DNA from: Agarophyton chilense
Lineage: Eukaryota; Rhodophyta; Florideophyceae; Gracilariales; Gracilariaceae
Length of the DNA: 64,000 bases
Assembly (NCBI GenBank): GCA_030374765.1
Contig: JARGXX010000017.1
Span: 1 to 64,000 of the forward strand
Direction: 5' to 3'
The position numbers and the translations under genes were made by a program. Of this stretch, positions 10,532 through 21,603 are shown in pieces (the first letter of the stretch is position 1; the number at the start of each line of letters is the position of its first letter). The notes below the pieces were generated by a model. It saw nothing but the letters and a program-made list of their open reading frames with translations. It did not search any database and had not been told where the DNA came from.

Positions 10532-10633
10532 ATGGTTTCCTTCTGCTTCTGGTCGCCGTTTGGATTGCGACATTTGTGTTACTATACATTGAGTCTCTCG
10601 TCTTTTGCATCCATCGTGGCCATTGTGAACTGA
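10532..10633 (+). CDS. Upstream ORF in the pseudokinase leader (33 codons)
   Basis: The first ATG after the TATA box opens a 33-codon frame, starting MVSFCFWSPF and ending in TGA at 10631-10633, 184 bp before the main start. If the leader is not spliced, it would be translated first and could reduce translation of the main frame. It is hydrophobic and aromatic in composition. An intron removing it is also possible. No homology is recognised. Confidence 0.35.
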   Translation: MVSFCFWSPFGLRHLCYYTLSLSSFASIVAIVN

Positions 10634-10817
10634 GCACCTCAGTCACCCAACCATCGTCTTCTTTCTCCCCTTTCCTCACCCTCCCCCCCTACTCCCCCCC
10701 ACTGCCCCCTCTCCCTCGTTCCCAGCCATTTCGCCCTTCGCTTTACTTCGTGGTGCCCCCAATTGTTTCGCTTTGTGTCTGCACTGCCGCAGTCTCCCCG
10801 TCTTTGTTTGCTTGACA

Positions 10818-12284
10818 ATGGTTGTGCCAGCTATCATTCGCCAGAAGAAAATCTTCGAGCATGAGGGATACGTCAGAATCCACCAATCCCTCCTATCTCG
10901 CCGAGAAACTAGGTACATGCGCCTGCAGGGATCCATGCTTTCGTTGCATACTTCTGAGGATAAGAAAGCTGAAATGGAAAAGTCAGTTTTTGGTTGTAAA
11001 GTCGCATGCACACTTCTCCCCCGAAGCTTCGTGATAAAGTTCAAGAACGGTCAGAAACTTCGAGTTTCGTGCAGTTCCAAAGGTGAGGCCGGCAAGTGGA
11101 AACAAGTTGTGACCCTGGCCTCAACCAAATCATTTCAGAACGAGTACAAGGGTCGGGGAGAGGTCGACCTGTCCGGGCGCTGGGCGGTTTTCAACGCAGA
11201 AAGCTGTACGGACAAGACGGAAGTGTCCGTGCAGCGATTCCGCCGTCAACCTCAGGGGCGGAACAAGCTCTGTCACCAACTTGCGACGGGGCGCCATATG
11301 TATGCGCTCCAGAATCTGTACAATCCGTGCATTTTAACTCCGATCGATACCTTCGTGGAGAAGGAGTTCGCGTTTATCATCTACAGACCGATCCACGAAA
11401 AGAAGCTGCGAGATATCATCGCAGAAAGCGATGGGATACTCTCGGAAAGGGTTACGAAATGCATAGTGAGGCAAGTTGTATCGGCCATCAATCACTTGCA
11501 TCGATCTGGATACGTCCACCGCAATATCTCACTGGACAGCATCCTTTGTGACTTTGCGAATCCTACAGATCCGAGAGCTCTTCTGTCGACCTTCAACCAT
11601 GTTGAATTCGTGGACGCTGAAGATGACCAAACCTTGAGTTCCGCTGTGGGCAGGTCACACTACCGAGCCCCGGAAATGATTGAAGGGAAGCGGTATAACG
11701 CCTCAGTGGATATGTTCGCCCTGGGGGTCTGCATTTACCGAATGTTGTGCGGCTCCTTCCCATTCAGAATTCCGAAAACTTGTAGGTCTGATATGATCGA
11801 TGAGCGGAAGCGTGGGCTCATGTTTGACGGAAACGAATGGAAAACCGTTTCCGCAGAAGCCCAAGATTTTGTGAAGTCTTTGCTTGACCCGGTCTGGCAG
11901 AATCGACCCACAGCCACAGCAGCGATGGAAAGCCGGTGGCTTTCTATGGATACAGCCCTGTGTCCTATTGGCCAAAATGAATCTGTTGCTTCCGAGACTT
12001 CCAGCCATCCAGCGGCAGAAGCTTCCGATGGCGCAGCGGATGAAGGGATACCCAGTGACTCCTCATTATCCCATCAGAAAAACTGCATTGACGCCCTTCT
12101 GGAATCGTACCAACCACAGTTATCACCGTTTATGCAGCGCTTTCTACGGCCGCTTACGAGCGAAACCTCGGTGGAATCTCCAGTGGACGCCTACAAAAGC
12201 ATCTTTCAAAGCTATGGCAGATCTGCCAATAGCGATTTGCCACACTCGAAATCGCGACATGGCACTTCAGATCCGTTAATGTGA
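10818..12284 (+). CDS. PH-domain protein with a C-terminal pseudokinase domain
   Basis: 488 codons without interruption. The start at 10818 has strong context (A at -3, G at +4) and opens just before the PH domain; an in-frame earlier start at 10773 adds 15 residues inside the pyrimidine-rich leader. Residues about 13-102 form a pleckstrin homology domain (HEGYVRIHQ...RYMRLQGSML...W94), likely binding phosphoinositides or proteins at membranes. Residues about 115-375 have a protein-kinase fold: HYRAPEMIEG (281-290), D298 followed by MFALGVCIYRML, and R363. The catalytic motifs are degenerate: no glycine loop, VSVQ (136-139) where Lys is expected, HRN (234-236) for HRD, and T258-F-N for DFG. 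So it is probably catalytically dead and acts as a scaffold or allosteric regulator. It is the only intact host-like gene in the window. Confidence 0.85.
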   Translation: MVVPAIIRQKKIFEHEGYVRIHQSLLSRRETRYMRLQGSMLSLHTSEDKKAEMEKSVFGCKVACTLLPRSFVIKFKNGQKLRVSCSSKGEAGKWKQVVTLASTKSFQNEYKGRGEVDLSGRWAVFNAESCTDKTEVSVQRFRRQPQGRNKLCHQLATGRHMYALQNLYNPCILTPIDTFVEKEFAFIIYRPIHEKKLRDIIAESDGILSERVTKCIVRQVVSAINHLHRSGYVHRNISLDSILCDFANPTDPRALLSTFNHVEFVDAEDDQTLSSAVGRSHYRAPEMIEGKRYNASVDMFALGVCIYRMLCGSFPFRIPKTCRSDMIDERKRGLMFDGNEWKTVSAEAQDFVKSLLDPVWQNRPTATAAMESRWLSMDTALCPIGQNESVASETSSHPAAEASDGAADEGIPSDSSLSHQKNCIDALLESYQPQLSPFMQRFLRPLTSETSVESPVDAYKSIFQSYGRSANSDLPHSKSRHGTSDPLM

Positions 12285-12865
12285 CAAAGCCAATGACCAC
12301 TCTCTTTTGTAAAAATACCTCTTGAATTTACCAAACTCTTCTAGTTGTAGACCATCATCATGACACTGTATGTTGATATTCTTTGTGCGTTGAATGTAAC
12401 ACTTCGCGTGTTCATTCATCGCCCCCCTCCATGATTGTTTTACAATCCAAATAATCATGTGAATGATGGCGGTTTAAAAGAATGATCTCTAGCGCCTCGG
12501 AGACGTTCGAATCACTTTTTATACATAGTTTTTATTCTCGAGTTAAGAAACCCGAAAAGTGAGGTAAGAAACAATGAGCTTGATCTGCGGGCGGGGGTTT
12601 TCAGTCATTCCAATTCGCTAATTTCGAGTCGCATCACGGTGTTGGTCGTCTTCTGCATGACAAACAGAAGGTATGAAGGGCGATTCGTCTCAGGTAATCT
12701 GTATCGACTTTCATCTTTTTGCGGTCGACTGCATGAGCGATCAACCTTTAAAAGCGCACAATTTTGTTAAGGCTAAAAGTGGTATTCATTGGGCAGTTAT
12801 GCTACTAGTGCAAAAGACGACAAACGGAAAGTAATGCATACCAAAGTGGTAATTGCGGGGATTTA
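12285..12865. other. 3' flank of the pseudokinase gene; no gene seen
   Basis: AT-rich downstream region with no supported open frame. It ends at the TA dinucleotide that flanks the Tc1/mariner element. Confidence 0.5.
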
Positions 12866-14162
12866 CAGTGCGTTTCAAAAACATATCCTTTTACAAAAAC
12901 TGCGCCAAAAAGGCATTTCCCGTACTGTAGAGCACATTTCACAACAAATAAAAACCAGTTAGTCAATAACACTTTAAAAAGTATATCTTTTATACAATCA
13001 TTAGCTCAATTATGGCTCGTGGCGCACCTCTGACACGCTCTGAACAGCTGAAAATCATGAAATTAGTAGGTCAGGGTATGATTCCAGCAGATATAGCCCG
13101 AAAACTCAAGCGCAGCCCAAAAACAATCAGCAACTTCATCAAAACCCCCGCTACATACCGAAAAAAGCGTTCAACTGGCCGTCCTACGTCATTATCCCCG
13201 GCCGATAAGCGTTTAATTAAGGGAAAACTATGCCGTAACACTTCATCTTGCGGAAAAATTGTCAAAAATCTAAATTGGCCTCTATCAAGATTTACAATAT
13301 GACGTGAAGTCAACCGTCAAAATTTGTTGAAGTACACAAAAATGAGGAAAACGTTTTGTTAAAAGAAAAACACAAGAAAATCGAGTTGAATGGTGTGCTA
13401 AAAAGGCTTATTGGAAAACGGAATGGAATAATGTTATCTTTTCCGACGAAAAAAAGTTTAACTTTAATGGTCCAGATTGCTTTAAAGTTTATTGACATGA
13501 TCTACGAAAAGAAAAGAAAGAATTTGTGACCAGGCATTCAGGAGGCGCATCAGTAATGGTTTGGGCTGGAATCTCTACGAAAGGAGCAACTGATATGGCT
13601 TTTGTTGAAACTACAATGACTTCTAAGAAGTATTCTGAGGTTCTAGAGAACTATCTTTTACCTTTTGCATACTATAGGCACGGAGAAGAATTCATTTTTC
13701 AACGAGATAATGCACCTGTGGATGAGTCTAATTCTATGAAACAGTGGTTCAATAGTCTAAATATGTCGGTTATGGAATGGCCTTCGCGCTCTCCTGACCT
13801 CAACCCTATCGAAAACATTTGGGGAATGTAGACCTGAATAGTTTATGGGCAAGGAAGGCAATTTGATACAGATTTTGACCTAAAAATTTGTATCAAAGAT
13901 TGCTGGGAAAGGATTTACTGTAATTATATCAATCCTTTTATAGAATCAATTCCAAAGCGTTGTACAAGTGTTATACAGGCTAAAGGAGCAAAAATAAACT
14001 ACTGAACTCGCCTTAGAATAAAAAGGATGCAATAAAGGTTATGTTTTTGAAACAGTTTTTTTACTTGAAATTTTTTTTCACACTGATTTTGTTAGTTTTG
14101 CTGTAGCCAAAACGTCGATTTTTGGAAAATTTGCGCGAGGGATATGATTTTGAAACAGACTT
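12866..14162 (+). mobile_element. Tc1/mariner transposon (degenerate)
   Basis: Left end CAGTGCGTTTCAAAAACATATCC and right end, read inward on the other strand, AAGTCTGTTTCAAAATCATATCC, are matching terminal inverted repeats. Both are flanked by TA (12864-12865 and 14163-14164), the expected target duplication. A second inverted copy of the repeat core (ATGTTTTTGAAACAG) lies inside the right end near 14040, as in the IR/DR architecture of Tc1 elements. The interior encodes a broken DD34E transposase. Confidence 0.85.
13012..14005 (+). pseudogene. Tc1-like DD34E transposase, inactivated
   Basis: The N-terminus has a homeodomain-like helix-turn-helix (KIMKLVGQGMIPADIARKL) for end binding. The catalytic part shows VIFSDEKKF (first Asp, 13445-13447), RDNAP (second Asp) and SPDLNPIENIWG (Glu), with exactly 34 residues between the second Asp and the Glu. 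The C-terminus matches the family ending (SIPKRC...GAKINY). Lesions: a frame change between 13302 and 13445, a TGA at 13493-13495 and a TAG at 13829-13831. It cannot make a full transposase. Confidence 0.85.
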
Positions 14163-14269
14163 TATAAGTGGTTTGTGGGTATGGATCAGGCCCGTACTCT
14201 TGACTTACTGACTATCCTCTTTTTGGGGTGACTTATAACCGAATGACTTGAAAAGCGTCAGACTAGTCA

Positions 14270-17010
14270 CAAACTAAACATTTTGCGTGTTGTTTGTGTG
14301 GGTTTGTCAGTTCAGCAAATAGAAAGTGGTCTGAAAACAATTTCCTTTCACACTACAAGACAAAACATGGAAAAAAGTTGAAGACAGTTGAACGCTTATT
14401 TGCAACTAATTCTAACAAACTTTTTATCTGTACTTCACTACAGAAGGAAGAAAAGCGGATGGTTCAAGTAGAAGAACAGATCAGTATCTGGAATTTTTTC
14501 TTAAGCAACAATGGTGAGTCCGGAAGTACAAAACAAAAGTCCGGGACATCCCTGATCGTCCCCAAACATATGCAATCTGTTGCAGTCACACTGTTTGCGT
14601 GTGAAAGTCAGACTCCAACCTCAAAGATGACATTTTCTCTTCTCCAAGATCTGGTGGATGTTTTTGGTAGACGTCTGCAGAATGCCAGCAAGAAAAAAGA
14701 ATAATGTGATGCTTTTTAACTGCTACAGTGCGACTTGTCATATTCTGAAAAACTCGGTAGCAGAGGCCAAGACCTGTTGTTTGACAGTAGATGCATGGAG
14801 GGCTGCTTTTGGTGCTCCTATTCTTGGCATGACATGACACTACGTGAATGCAATGTAGAAACAACTCTTCTCTGTTCCTATTGCAACGTATAGTATGTCG
14901 TCAGAAAGCAAAAAAGCTGAGAAACTGTGTTCTACCATAAAAGTAATTCTTGCGCGAAATTCTGTTGTGGGATGTGAAAACATCAGATTGCATACTTTTA
15001 CCAGCTATGAAGAGGCATCCACAGCGCTAGCGGTTGATCTATTGACAAATTACGTTCGTTTTGTTGTTCATTAATTGGTCTTGGTGGTGAAAGATGTGTT
15101 CGAACCGGGCACTGCGGGAGTGAAGTACTCGAAACATGTGAAAAAAGTGATTTTGTACCTCATTTATCATCCTAAAGCTGCACAGGTATTTGTAAGGAAA
15201 AAACTCGAGATGGGCGATTGCCAAGATGAGATCAACCGCCTGAAGCGCCCGAAACATGGTATATCTACAAAATGGAAATTCCGCTTGGCTGAAATGTCAT
15301 TCTTTTTGTGGAGAATAAAAGGCGATTTCTACTGGTCGAGAAGAACTAAACATTTCAGCTGAAGTCCTTCCCAGATTGTCTACTGAGCAGCAAGGTTTGT
15401 TTGTAGATTATATCGCTGTATTGTCATAGGCTCGTCGAGTTTCCCGTCAACTTGAGACCGCCAAGAAGGTGAAAATGTTTTGTGCACCACGGCTGCTTCA
15501 CGAACTGTATGAGACAGTCGAAATTATGTCCGGTAACATGGTTTAAATCAATACTGCCAGGCAAAATGTAGTATTCTATTATGTCGGGGAATCCGATAGG
15601 TTGTTTTTTCGCAAAGTTGCGGTTGGAACTCATAAATGAGTGTTATCATCAGCATTGTGATATGAAACGGCATCCCGCATAGGATGCCTAGAGGCAGAAT
15701 GTCTTAGTGGAACACGTGGCCTCATGGGTCGAGTGGCTTACCACGGCGCGCGCATAGTTGCGACCCTTCCTAGGGGAATGCCATATTGGCAACGGCGCAT
15801 GTAGTGGCCATCCACGAGAAGGGCTTTACTACCCTTTGTAGCTAGACGACCATTAGGGACCATACCCATACAGTGGTTTGGCTAAGTGGCTGACCACTGG
15901 GTATTATTTATATATTTATTTGGGCACTCACCCTGGTACACAGTATATAGTGTACCAGAGGTGAGCGGCGACTCCAAATAAAGGAGACAACATGGGCATC
16001 ATGACTATTCTGTTCCTCGCTTAGGATTCCTGAACCGGAGATCCGGACGAGCTATAATAGATAGTCAGCCCCCAACCACTTCACGAGCCGCCTCGTACCT
16101 ACGTTCCATCAACGTTTTACAGTTGCACTGTTCACCCTCGCTGGCGAGTAGTGGCCTTACACCCCACTTCCAGCTCGCTGGTGTTGTAGCTCTACCACCC
16201 CTTTTCCTTCGCCGCAAGCGACCCATCGGCAGTCTGAACGCTGTCGCAGGTGTCTACTCTCTCCGTTAGAGCGGATACTACACAAAATCTCAACCTCTTT
16301 GGACATGGACACATCAAGGATGATAATATGATACTCTTATCTACACTAACACGTGAATCCGTCGCCATTACAGATCAAGCACTGGATCAAGCCCGCACTT
16401 GTCGTTTACAGAAATTCCTTTCTCGCTCTCTGGCTTTGAACTTTTCAAACGTATTACAGCAGCGTCTGGAAACAATTTGGAAACATGTATATGGTACAGC
16501 TGCTTTACGGTCTGCAAGTGGAACAGACAGTGTTACTGACCCATTCCGGCATACAAAAAACCATCGAAGAGTGGTTTTATTTCATAATGCTGCACTCCGT
16601 GATGTTAAAGAGTACTGTGTCGATTTTTGAGGTGGGATGAAGAACGACCAATCATCCTACTTAGACATGCTGTATCAAGTTGTAATTTGAAAATCCTTTG
16701 AACTTGAAATCGCTCTGAGTGAAACCGCTTCACAACAAGTTGTCATTCTTAAACATTTTCACAAATTGATGCGAAGATCGTTGAAAAAGATTGGATGTCG
16801 AGCTCCAAGTGAGGTGCTCGAGTATTGAAGAGAAGATAATGGACACAATGGACTTCTTAGTGCTATACCACTCCATGCATTTTCGAGAGCAACACTTTCG
16901 TCGCAAGCATCATCAGCCTCCGCGGAGCGCCTGTTCAGGATTTAGGACGCCGAAAAGAGAGAAAATGACAGTCGTTGATGACTGGTACCCTTGAGATGAC
17001 AGAAACAATT
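14270..17010 (+). pseudogene. hAT-superfamily transposase, inactivated and split by a solo LTR
   Basis: The N-terminus is a BED-type zinc finger (ACCLCGF...LSHYKTKHGKK: two Cys, two His), which binds transposon ends. Next comes LTVDAWRAAFGAPILGMT, the segment around the first catalytic Asp of hAT nucleases. The far C-terminus carries the hAT dimerisation signature ASSASAERLFR near 16900. Reading frames are broken by several stops and shifts. A 716-bp solo LTR (15567-16282) interrupts the gene; sequence on both sides continues hAT-like coding (FRLAEMSFFLWRIKGD before, FNL-rich frame ending KEYCVDF after). Element ends and the 8-bp target duplication were not found. Confidence 0.75.
15567..16282 (+). 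mobile_element. Solo LTR inserted in the hAT element
   Basis: 716 bp, beginning TGTAGTAT and ending ATACTACA. A perfect 5-bp direct repeat CAAAA flanks it at 15562-15566 and 16283-16287, the hallmark of retroviral-type integration. It resembles 6756-7422 in the same orientation. It contains a TATA-like TATTTATATATTTATT and an AATAAA. No internal region is present, so it arose by LTR-LTR recombination. Confidence 0.92.
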
Positions 17011-17947
17011 CCTGTGTTGGTTTAAAGATGAGGTCCTGAGCATCTCAGTGAGACAAAACGGCTTGCTGCATCCTATCGCAAACAATTTCAAGCAGCTTTT
17101 ACAGGTTGTAGCACTTGAAGTCCAGTGGCAGAACAGCATGACAGACGTCACTGACTGGAGCAGAAAAAGGTGTGACTAGTGCGGTAGACAAAATAAAAAT
17201 AGTCAGTCATGAATACACCCCTGGTGTGGACTGCGTTGTTCGCTTGAACGTGACAGCAGACTTTGCGACCTTCGTCGAAGTGCAGGTTTAGTCTTCTAAC
17301 GTCATTTTTTCCGAGGTTCTACATTGCTTTATCTGGAAATATCGATCTTTTCGCCTAAATATGTGACTTTAAGTTCACTACAAGGAAAATCTTTCTATCA
17401 TAGTACGTAGTACGATGAGTTGTTCTGTATACCGACAGATCTTTACTTTTACTTCAATAACACCTAGGGCATCACAACACAAGTCGAGATCACTTCGTCT
17501 ATTTATTGATAATCGTCGCGAGGTGCTTTTATGTCATCTTTCGTTGTTATATGGAAATTAAATGTCGAGATTGTTATGTAACTGTGACAAATTTTCTTCC
17601 AGATAATACTGAAGCGTGGAAGATGCAATTATATTGTTACTTATATTTCCAAGTAAGATCCACCAGCCAGCCATCGTATAATTGCGGATAATTGCCGCAA
17701 TAGGCAGATTTTAACGATTCATAGAAGGATCATGTGGGCACCATCTTTTGATTGTGATGCGGTAGGCCAAACATGACACTTAAATCGGCGGGGATAAAGC
17801 TTTTTCACAACTAAAACGTCCGAAAAGATGAATATGATATAAGTATTTCGAAATAAACGTCTTTTTCTTCTTAATCTTGTTGAAACGGCGCGCAGCCAAA
17901 CATTTATGGCAATAGTTAGTAGAAGTCGCACTCCCTGGCTGCAGGTT
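17011..17947. other. No gene recognised between the hAT relic and the dispersed repeat
   Basis: AT-rich, with short open frames only. The outer end of the hAT element probably lies in its first few hundred bases. Confidence 0.35.
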
Positions 17948-18201
17948 AGGCACTGCGGATCTGTAACGATTTCTTCAGCCTTCGCATTTCTGCGTCAGCC
18001 ATAAGCAGGCGTGTACAATCCTTCAAGGCTTTCCGAGGGGAGATAAAAACAGAACGATATGCTTTCCTTCTATACCCGAAGCTGGGCTTTTGCAGGAAAG
18101 GTCACGCGGCACCACTTGCGGCAGCTTTCTGTTCAGTTCTAGATCGCAAATCGCCACCAAGTCTTGACAACCGTCACAGGCTTCTCACTCTGTGGGGGTT
18201 T
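17948..18201 (-). repeat. Dispersed repeat, copy 2 (inverted relative to 7604-7861)
   Basis: On the minus strand it aligns with 7604-7861. Its second half has an open stretch ending KALKDCTRLLMADAEMRRL, with a weaker counterpart in copy 1. The gypsy LTR starts only 43 bp beyond its 5' side, so the retrotransposon may have landed in or near it. Confidence 0.5.
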
Positions 18202-18243
18202 TCTAGACAGATCTGTGGAGGAGCAACGATTACAATTGAGTTC

Positions 18244-18659
18244 TGTAAGCCGCCAGGGCTTGAGGTATCTTTCAGACGCCACGTGGACTGGCCGGCTTCA
18301 GCTGGACATATTTAGATTTTTATTTTATTTTATTTAGTGTGATAGAATTGCCTTACAGTGCAAGGGAGATCCCACCGCCTCGCCATTGATATTTATTTGG
18401 CTATAGTGACGCTTCTCCCTTAGAATCAGGTAGGAACCCTTAGGATACTAAATTCTCCTCTTTGATACATTAGTTCCACCAATTGGTCTTCAAGCCATCG
18501 TTTTCGTAGTGCCGACCTGTAGGGCTACGCAGTAAACGCCCGCCCATTTCACCGAGTACTCTGAGAGTGCAACAGTCAAGGATACGGACCTTAGGACCCG
18601 CTCTACCACGCTATCTCAAGTTGAGACCAGTACGCTGACCCACCAGTCGTTGTGTTACA
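18244..18659 (+). repeat. 5' LTR of gypsy copy A
   Basis: 416 bp from TGTAAGCCGCC to GTGTTACA. It matches 28070-28483 and the reverse complement of 33987-34402. In the first 60 bp it differs from the copy B LTR at about 9 positions. Confidence 0.9.
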
Positions 18660-18662
18660 TTT

Positions 18663-18672
18663 TGGTCTCCCG
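18663..18672 (+). promoter_or_regulatory. Primer binding site of gypsy copy A
   Basis: TGGTCTCCCG begins three bases after the LTR. Copy B has the same site in its orientation (TGGTCTCCCGACTTTG). TGG pairs with the CCA end of a primer tRNA; which tRNA was not determined. Confidence 0.6.
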
Positions 18673-18784
18673 TATTAGAATTCCTTAGGAATAATTTAGC
18701 TGATCACTGAAAAAAAGAATTATACGGATTCTAGACTTTGGTTTAATTCCCCAACGGACCAGAAGTACAGAAGCAACCGCCATT

Positions 18785-21112
18785 ATGGATGCAGGAAACA
18801 CACCCAACCGACCAGACCATAAAACTCCTACGGAAGGACAAGTTGCGACTACAACGCCGACCATGTCGCCTGACTGTAAGGTTCGTACCGTTAGCGACCA
18901 CAGGAGCACGAGAAGGCAGCCGCAGGAAGTACTGACTCCCGCGGACAACCCTGAAATTATTCGCCGAGAAGAACCCACGATGACAGCTCGTTTACGAGAA
19001 CGTCTCACCAGGGCCACCTTTAGGCCAGGGACACCCCAAGGAGAACCCCACTAGACGGAAGGAATTAGAGAGAACATGCCCGCAGGGCTTGCCGACCTTC
19101 TCTGGCCCCGTCTCCGTGAGCCCTGCTCAGCCCATGTGGATTCCGTTGTGGACATGCGACTCGCTAAAGCGATCGCTGACCAGACGGATTATCTCATTAC
19201 GCGAATCGTCCTCAAGGTCATGGAGTCTGAGATAATCATAGACTTCCTCCTTCAGACCGTTCAAAAAGCAGTCACCAGCCAGTCAGGCAATACGGTCCCT
19301 AGGACAACTCCACAAGTCAACCATCCGGATTCCATATGGCAACCCCCTACCGAACCCGCAGGAGTGGCAGTATTACCCGCCCCTGGCCGGGAACACCATC
19401 AGAAAAATCCAATGGAAAGACAATCTAAGAGCACAGGAGAGGTTCCGCGTCTAAGAGAGAGACAGAATACCCTACCCAAAGGACAATATGAGGTACAGCG
19501 ACCTCAGGGCTCCATCGGATCTGATAGAAAGATCGATCCTTTAGGTCGCCATTCCGCTGGAAAGAAAAGAAATAACCGCAGGAGAAAGAAGAAAAAAAGG
19601 AGTAAAAGAAGAGACAATTCGGACACGAGGGATTCCGAATCGGCCTCGACCGAAACGACCGACTCGGAAGTGATTGAGGCTGCCGTTAGAGGCCTCAAAG
19701 CACTGACAACCACAAACAAGCCTTTCTTTATGGTTCTAGACTACCGTAATTACCGGCTGGGCGACAGGACGGCGAAATATTCTGGTCCTGGGGCTCGAAG
19801 AGTCGCCAAATGAGCCAAACGGATGCAACTGACCATTACGGACAAGTTCTCTGGTTCCGGTCCCATTTCTGTCATTAGGTTTCTTATGTTGTTCCGTACA
19901 GCCTGTGCTCAGAACGGTGTCCACAAGGGCGCCATTCTGTACTTTTTCCAGTTCTTCCTCACAGGGCAGGCACGTGACCGAGTGGTTTGGAAGATGTCTG
20001 GCACAACTGACATCGTGGATACTCAAGACCGTGAGCTCCTCAGGTCATACCGTCAGGTTGTTCATTGCCTCTTGGAAAATTACGCCACGGATGACGTTAT
20101 AATGGACGCCCATCAAAAAGTAATATCCTTTAGGAAGAGCTCCGAAATGACCGAATCGGCTTTCGCCGACGACCTATGGAAGAAGGCTTACCGATGTGGA
20201 ATCCTATTCCCCGAAGGACGGCTTAAACTTCATTTCATCACGGGATTACTCCCTGCCATTCGGACACATGTACGAAACTACCACACGCAAAACCCACAAT
20301 ACTCCTTCCGGAGGCTCGTCACGTATGCCAAAGGTTATTGCAAAACCTACAGGACTTCCAGGCGCAACGCTGATATATCCAGAGGAAACGCAACTCCATT
20401 GCGTAAACCCAACCAAGCCCATTTGGTTAGCTCCATGGAATCGGACATGGGATCATCACTCCGGTATGCCGACTCGGGAGATGTCCTCACGGTTAGTTTC
20501 AGTGCTTCTCCGTCTGGGCCCCGACCATATACCTCCCAGGGAACTGCGGCGACCACTGGACCACCCACACCCAAGTATTCCCCCTTTCCACCCCGCAAGG
20601 ACGTGTTTGTTCGCTCCCTAAGGACCTGCTTCCTCTGCTTTTAAATTATACAACCTTGTGAATGCACGAGGTATCTGCCTGAGGACGCACGAAAAAACAC
20701 CCTATCCTTAAGGGAAGAGAATCACCGGGGGCGGCGATCCGAAGGAATGTTTAACAGGTCACATGAACGAGCCACAAGAACACCTGGAAGCTCCCGCTAT
20801 GCCACCTCTCCGGATACCCTGATGAAAACCACAAAGTTCCACGCCCTTGTAGACCCTACGGACGAGCTCAAAGGAGAACCCCATCCTCAGGAAGAAACAG
20901 AAACTCCATCGAAAAACGCTGTGATGGTCGATTTGAGGCAAATAATCCCTCTTTTAAGTCCATGCCTAAACCAATTGGACGGTCAGTGGCGAAAGAGCTC
21001 TTCACCTCCCAATACAAACCACAGCCATTGGACAACTCAGAATGGACTAGAATTGGGAGACAGTGAGGGCCCGTCTGAATGCTCAGGAAGGAAAATTATA
21101 AAGTTTGGGTAA
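18785..21112 (+). pseudogene. gag of gypsy copy A
   Basis: Structural protein of the virus-like particle. One frame runs the full length, broken by TAG at 19052, TGA at 19811 and TAA at 20642; the less damaged copy C reads Lys, Trp and sense at these places. Order: a disordered N-terminus (MDAGNTPNRPDHKTP), a very basic tract (KKRNNRRRKKKKRSKRR), then the capsid-like Ty3 gag domain (AILYFFQFFLTGQARDRVV...ESAFADDLWKKAYRCG...LHFITGLLPAIRTHV). Near the end, CFLC followed by more Cys may be a nonstandard zinc knuckle. A short acidic linker leads to protease in the next frame. Confidence 0.75.
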
Positions 21113-21141
21113 CCATGAGACTACGTTCCAACAGCTCCTGA

Positions 21142-21531
21142 GTGGCAATAGCAGTATTGGACACAGGCGCTGGTCCCAATATTGTTCATTCTAGGCTACT
21201 CCCATTTGGTTGGGAAATTTTCGTTCAGGCAAGGAAGACCCCCAGGATTACCGACGCATCACGTAGACCACTGGATATTAAAGAGATAGTGCCACTTTGC
21301 ATGCACATAGGACGATTAAAATTCCGCACGTGGTTCCTTGAAAGTCCTAATTTGGGGGCTGCCGCAATCCTAGGGACCTCCTTCATCGATCATTACGTTA
21401 AGGTCATTTATCCGGGCCTTTGGAAAGTCACATTTTATCGCAAACCTTCCATCTCCATAATTGATTCCGCCCCATGGCCAGAATTTAACCGCAAACGAGC
21501 AGTTATCTCCGAAGATACTAAGCCCAATTAG
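21142..21531 (+). pseudogene. Aspartic protease domain of gypsy copy A
   Basis: Retropepsin-like protease that would cut the polyprotein. AVLDTGAGPNIV contains the catalytic Asp-Thr-Gly, and AILGTSFIDHYVKVIYP is the later hydrophobic-hydrophobic-Gly motif. It lies in a different frame from gag, and the frame closes at TAG (21529-21531), where copy C has a Lys codon. Confidence 0.8.
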
Positions 21532-21603
21532 GTTCGCTTGTCGAAGGCCATAACGATTCTCCCGATGACCCAGATCACCGTATCGGTCCATTCCGAGTCC
21601 TAA

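Noticed and set aside
12500..12520. GTTCGAATCA resembling a tRNA T-arm
   Set aside because: No matching D-arm, anticodon arm or acceptor stem nearby.
18560..18660. tRNA-like A and B box sequences in antisense of the gypsy LTR (TGGTAGAGCGGG and GGTCCGTATCC)
   Set aside because: The boxes lie too close for a tRNA, no cloverleaf folds by eye, and the match is not kept in the other LTRs.
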